Origin: CAWIJJ01 sp963836405 | Lineage (GTDB): Bacteria; Acidobacteriota; Terriglobia; Bryobacterales; Bryobacteraceae | NCBI GenBank assembly: GCA_963836405.1 | Contig: CAWIJL010000005.1 | Location: forward strand, 561,410-625,409 | Direction: 5' to 3' | DNA length: 64,000 nucleotides | Part shown: piece after piece, positions 60,443 to 64,000 of the stretch | How positions within the stretch are numbered: the first letter of the stretch is position 1 | Layout: every line of letters begins with the position of its first letter | Notes under the pieces: model-generated | Database searches by the model: none | Told to the model about the DNA's origin: nothing | What the model saw: only the letters and a program-made list of their open reading frames with translations | Translations under genes and position numbers: made by a program

Positions 60443-62527
60443 TTGAGTTCCTACAACGGCAGTATACACCACCATAACCCGCAAACAAAAGACGAAAATG
60501 GGTTCACTGGCCGACCAGTTGTTGGCTCTGACCAATTCGATCACGACGCCAGAAAGGGCGCTTCTCCACTGGTTGGCTCGGACCTGACTGCCTCTGACTA
60601 TGCGTCGTTGGAGGCCCGCTGGATTGACCGCGATTCCGCCGAACGCGCCGGTCTCCGTCGGGTCGATTCGCTCACGGGCGGCGAGGTCATCGGCAGGAAG
60701 AGCGGCAACTATGCCGGCATACTCATACCGTATCGGCACCCCGGCTCCCAACACATTCGGGAGTTCCGGTTACGACGAGACCAGCCGGATCTCGAGTACG
60801 ATTCCGCCGGCAACCTGAAACCGAGGCAGAAGTACCTCAGTCCCCCGGGACGGTCGAACATGCTGTACCTGGCACCCGGCATCAGCCAATCGTTCCTGGG
60901 CGACCCGGCGGTACCCATCGTGATCGCGGAGGGCGAGTTCAAAGCGCTCGCTTTGTGGCGCTTGGCGAACCACAGTTCGCCGAGGCAGCCTCGATTCCTG
61001 CCGGTTGGCGTTTCAGGCGTTTACAACTGGCGCGGAACGATCGGCAAAACCGTGGGACCGGACGGCAGCCGACTGGATGTGAAGGGAGCCATCCCCGATC
61101 TGGACTGGCTGGCCTGGGAGGGGCGGCGCGTCGTGATCGCTTACGACGCTGACGCCGTGACCAAGGACCTCGTGCGCATCGCCAGGTCAGAATTGGCGGC
61201 TCACTTGCGCGGCCGGGGTGCGCTGGTTGGCTCTCTGGAATGGGATGTTGGCCGAGGCAAAGGTATTGACGATCATTTGGCCATTGTCGGTCCCGAAACG
61301 GTTCTAGATGAACTTGCCCGCGTCGATTTCGCCGGATCGGCTTGGAGAAAGGACTTGCTGCGCTCGAAGCCACCTCTGAACAACACCGAAGGACGGATAC
61401 TCCCCGTGCTGGCCAACGCCATCGCTGCTTTCCGTCATGCGCCGGAGTGGGGCGGGGTCCTCGCCTTCAACGAATTCGGATTTGGAACGGTCGCACTGAA
61501 ACCCACACCCTGGGGCATCGTCCCCAAAGGAGAATGGACGGACCACGAGGACCGCCTCGCAGCAGAGTGGCTTCAGAAACAGGGCGTGCTGGTTTCAGTT
61601 GAGGTTGCCGGACAGGCCGTGCAGACCGCCGCCCGTGATCGTCCCTTCCATCCGGTGAAGACGTACTTGCAGGGCCTGCAGTGGGATGGCATCGAACGAG
61701 TAGATCGTTGGATCTCAGCCTATCTGGGCGCGGACGACACCGAGTATTCGCGGGCCGTGGGATCACGGTGGCTCATCTCCGCGGTCGCGCGGATTTTCCG
61801 CCCCGGCGCGAAGGCGGATTGTTGTCTCATTCTCGAAGGCCCGCAAGGGATCCGGAAGTCCACCGCGTTGCGCACACTCGCGGGTGATTACTTTACCGAT
61901 GAGCTCGCAGATCTGGGCAGCAAAGACGCGGCAATGCAGACGCGCGGGGTTTGGATTATCGAGCTTTCGGAACTGGACAGCCTGAGCCACTCAGAGGTCG
62001 CCCGAATCAAGGCCTTCATGAGCCGGACAACCGATCGGTTCCGGCCACCTTATGGAATGCGCCTGGTTGAATCTCCCCGCCAGTGCGTGTTTGCCGGCAC
62101 TGTCAACCACAGCACGTACCTTCGGGATGAAACCGGCGGTCGCCGGTTCTGGCCGATCACCTGTGGCCAAATTGCCGTGGAAGCACTGGCCCGTGACCGC
62201 GACCAGCTATGGGCAGAGGCGAAAGCCAGGTTCAATTCGAGTGCCGTCTGGTGGCTGGAAACCACAGAGCTGGTACAAATGGCCTCTGACCAGCAGATTG
62301 ATCGCTACGAAGGCGACCCTTGGGAGGAAGTCATTGGACCATGGGTGGAATTGCGGACCAGCGTCTCGATCAGCGAGGTGCTGGAGAAGTGTCTTGAGAA
62401 AGCACACGCCTTGTGGACGCAGACCGATAAGAACCGCGCCGCTCGCTGCCTTCGGGCGTTGGGTTGGGAGCGTTACCGGGAGCGCCACGGCTCACGCCTG
62501 GAATGGAGGTACCGCAAAGAAGGATGA
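60443..62527 (+). CDS. DUF3854/VapE-type primase-helicase of a phage or satellite
   Basis: 694 aa, TTG start with AGGGGTG at 60432-60438. N-terminal Toprim-like DUF3854 region (about 95-260; IVIAEGEFKALALWRLA, VVIAYDADA), then a VapE P-loop helicase (about 390-610): FHPVKTYLQGLQWDGIERVDRW, atypical Walker A EGPQGIRKST, IIELSELDSL and AGTVNHSTYLRDETGGRRFWPI. It is the replication protein of integrated satellites, prophages and some plasmids. No integrase, capsid or terminase gene lies beside it, so it is a remnant or part of a larger element beyond the region. The tRNA-Gly fragment and IS66 lie just upstream. Confidence 0.85.
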   Translation: MSSYNGSIHHHNPQTKDENGFTGRPVVGSDQFDHDARKGASPLVGSDLTASDYASLEARWIDRDSAERAGLRRVDSLTGGEVIGRKSGNYAGILIPYRHPGSQHIREFRLRRDQPDLEYDSAGNLKPRQKYLSPPGRSNMLYLAPGISQSFLGDPAVPIVIAEGEFKALALWRLANHSSPRQPRFLPVGVSGVYNWRGTIGKTVGPDGSRLDVKGAIPDLDWLAWEGRRVVIAYDADAVTKDLVRIARSELAAHLRGRGALVGSLEWDVGRGKGIDDHLAIVGPETVLDELARVDFAGSAWRKDLLRSKPPLNNTEGRILPVLANAIAAFRHAPEWGGVLAFNEFGFGTVALKPTPWGIVPKGEWTDHEDRLAAEWLQKQGVLVSVEVAGQAVQTAARDRPFHPVKTYLQGLQWDGIERVDRWISAYLGADDTEYSRAVGSRWLISAVARIFRPGAKADCCLILEGPQGIRKSTALRTLAGDYFTDELADLGSKDAAMQTRGVWIIELSELDSLSHSEVARIKAFMSRTTDRFRPPYGMRLVESPRQCVFAGTVNHSTYLRDETGGRRFWPITCGQIAVEALARDRDQLWAEAKARFNSSAVWWLETTELVQMASDQQIDRYEGDPWEEVIGPWVELRTSVSISEVLEKCLEKAHALWTQTDKNRAARCLRALGWERYRERHGSRLEWRYRKEG

Positions 62528-63053
62528 CCAGTTCCCACTCTGCTCCCAGCGTGTTCCCGGTTTGTTTCAGTTCTGACGCCAGGGATGCGCAGGAAATGTC
62601 TGTGTTCCCAGTGTTCCGACCTTTCAGCAGGTCCATATACGAATGAACAGGGCAGCCGACACCAAATAGATCAAGACCAGGAACAGGAGAACAGTGGGAA
62701 CATGGCCTCGAATGAGATGATTGCAGATGGAACAGAATGGGAACGTGTCACAGAACAAGCTGTTCGGGAACCGGGCAAAAGCTGTACCGGCACCCATCGA
62801 CTGGTATGCGCCGGAGTTCTCCCGTCGCTCCCGCCTTCCGAGTCCAACCGTTATCAGGCAGGTACGCGTTGTTCGAGAGACTCGCTCCGTCGGACTCTGA
62901 TCTTCACTTCCACCCTCGATCCGAGCCGATTGATCATCAGCGCATCAGCGAATCGAAAGTGGTGAGACCCGGCCGTTTCCGCGAACGCAAGGAGAACAAT
63001 CACGCCATGACGCGTTAGCCGGAGCCGGGAAACGCGACCGTCAGCTAACCAAA
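62528..63053. other. Non-coding stretch with repeated GGGAAC/GTTCCC words
   Basis: About 525 bases after the VapE-type gene. GTTCCC occurs near 62531, 62553 and 62603, GTGTTCC at 62611, and GGGAAC at 62696, 62739 and 62764 (the last as GGGAACC). This could be an iteron-like origin of the satellite, or chance. Two short overlapping frames (62585-62965 and 62737-63018) have no family and no good ribosome site. Confidence 0.35.
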
Positions 63054-63497
63054 CTAGTTCGGAATGTCAGGCTCGACGAGCTGGACAAGCTGTGAAAGTG
63101 ATTCTTGCCAACCCAGGTAGCACGCCTCCGCTGGAATCATATCGGGCACGCCTGCCTGCTCGATGTTCAGTTCGGTTCCCACCGAAACCTTTCGCAGCCG
63201 AACGGTCACCTGGATTTCCCCCGGCAGGTTCGGATCGTCGAACCTGTCGGTGTACCGGATCAGTTCGTTCGGCACCAGCTCGACGTAGTTTCCGCCGAAC
63301 GAGTGGCTATGGCCAGTACTGAAGTTCGTGAACGCCATCTTATAGGTGCCGCCAACGCGAACGTCCGCGTGGTGAACCTTTCCGTTGAAGCCGTGCGGCG
63401 GCAGCCATTTTGCCATCGCGTCGGGATCGAGGAAGGCTCGGTACAGCTTTTCTGGCGTCGTACGCAGCACGCGATGAAGACGGATTGTGCTTGGCAT
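63054..63497 (-). CDS. SRPBCC (AHSA1-like) protein
   Basis: 147 aa from the ATG at 63497 (AAGGAG upstream). Pattern LHRVLRTTPEKLYRAFLDPDAMAKWLPP, VGGTYKMAF, RYTDRFDDPNLPGEIQVTV, LGWQESLSQLVQLVEP: the START-like fold used for ligand binding. Often paired with ArsR regulators or, as here, with a RibD-like protein. Function unknown. Confidence 0.85.
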   Translation of the reverse strand: MPSTIRLHRVLRTTPEKLYRAFLDPDAMAKWLPPHGFNGKVHHADVRVGGTYKMAFTNFSTGHSHSFGGNYVELVPNELIRYTDRFDDPNLPGEIQVTVRLRKVSVGTELNIEQAGVPDMIPAEACYLGWQESLSQLVQLVEPDIPN

Positions 63498-63590
63498 CTG
63501 ATTCTCCTTGGAAAGTTTTAGTTGAACCGTTGCTTCTGAATCAATAGACTGTCGGGTTCGCCGGCATTCATCGGTCAGCCGCAATATTTT

Positions 63591-64000
63591 TCAAGAGCGC
63601 GCCAGCACCACATGTGTAGCGTTGGGAGACGGCACGTGCTGGACGCATTGGTAGCCCAGGGCCTTAAGATCGACGCCATGAAAGATCGGTTCCCCTGACC
63701 CAAGCAGCACCGGACATATAGCCACGTGGAGTTCGTCGACCAGGCCAGCTCGAAGGTATTGCTGAATGACCGACACGCCGCCGCCCAGGCGGACGTCTTT
63801 TCCTTCGGCTGCATCCATTGCCTGTTTCAAGGCGGATTCGATGCCATCGGTGACAAAGTGGAAGGTGGTTCCACCTCGCATCGGAACCGGATCGCGCGCA
63901 TGATGGGTAAGCACAAAGACGTCCGTATGGTAAGGCGGCTTGTCACCCCACCAGCCCTTCCACGTGTCGTCGGGCCACGGCCCGCGCACGGGGCCGAACA
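63591..64000 (-). CDS. Dihydrofolate-reductase-family (RibD C-terminal) protein, 5' end outside window
   Basis: The frame is open to the window end; the visible part is the C-terminal two thirds: FGPVRGPWPDDTWKGWWG, FVLTHHARDPVP, TFHFVTDGIESAL, VRLGGGVSVIQQYLRAGLVDELHVAICPVLLGSG. The Gly-rich loop binds NADPH in the family. No substrate is predicted. It probably shares a transcript with the SRPBCC gene. Confidence 0.85.
   Translation of the reverse strand, partial: FGPVRGPWPDDTWKGWWGDKPPYHTDVFVLTHHARDPVPMRGGTTFHFVTDGIESALKQAMDAAEGKDVRLGGGVSVIQQYLRAGLVDELHVAICPVLLGSGEPIFHGVDLKALGYQCVQHVPSPNATHVVLARS

Overview
The window looks like a piece of a GC-rich acidobacterial chromosome, most likely of the Solibacter/Bryobacter type. 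The evidence is a TIGR03435-type gene (a family typical of Solibacter-like Acidobacteria), a DUF6677-like membrane protein, many secreted proteins with Asp-box, LamG or DUF5666-like folds, a Tat-exported GH9 hydrolase and Tat-exported Gfo/Idh/MocA oxidoreductase, and the unusual glycan cluster at 16.8-28.6 kb. This assignment rests on family recognition, not on a marker gene.

Layout. 0-16.5 kb is ordinary chromosome: the end of ftsK, envelope and secreted proteins, a hybrid histidine kinase overlapping a UdgX-type uracil-DNA glycosylase, thiD, a large radical SAM protein, a beta-propeller/hydrolase operon, a PilZ protein, a rhodanese, and a Fpg/MutM glycosylase read from a TTG start. 16.8-28.6 kb is a tightly packed co-directional cluster, mostly with ATGA overlaps: two sugar epimerases (one fused to a glycosidase-like barrel), a B12-binding radical SAM protein, four glycosyltransferases, a histidine phosphatase, a sugar nucleotidyltransferase, a SAM methyltransferase and a second glycosidase-like protein whose barrel appears circularly permuted. 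Together they look like a pathway for an unidentified sugar-containing product. 28.6-43.9 kb is again chromosomal: an ICMT-like methyltransferase, an oxidoreductase, PPK2, a frameshifted TIGR03435 gene, LamG and GH9 proteins, DUF4159, CotH kinase, SDR, acyltransferase, ApaG, an FHA-lytic transglycosylase fusion, a terpene-cyclase-like protein and a PhnB/VOC protein.

44.4-62.5 kb is a dense mobile-DNA region. It holds (i) two diverged copies (44427-46547 and 55116-57238) of a 2.1 kb unit with a large winged-helix protein and a small divergent partner, which I cannot place in a known IS family; copy 1 truncates an IS4-type transposase; (ii) a 6.1 kb palindromic composite (47618-53745) in which a Recombinase-In-Trio element lies between two 1333 bp, nearly identical inverted arms, each carrying a serine recombinase and the same 3' piece of an IS66 transposase; (iii) a VapBC toxin-antitoxin pair with a clear operator; (iv) a 3' half of a tRNA-Gly gene that looks like an integration scar; (v) a complete IS66 element with 8 bp target duplications; and (vi) a VapE-type primase-helicase protein of a phage or satellite. 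The last kilobase returns to small chromosomal genes (SRPBCC and RibD-like proteins, the latter cut by the window end).

No rRNA, complete tRNA or CRISPR array was seen. Long antisense reading frames inside the GC-rich genes were treated as shadows.
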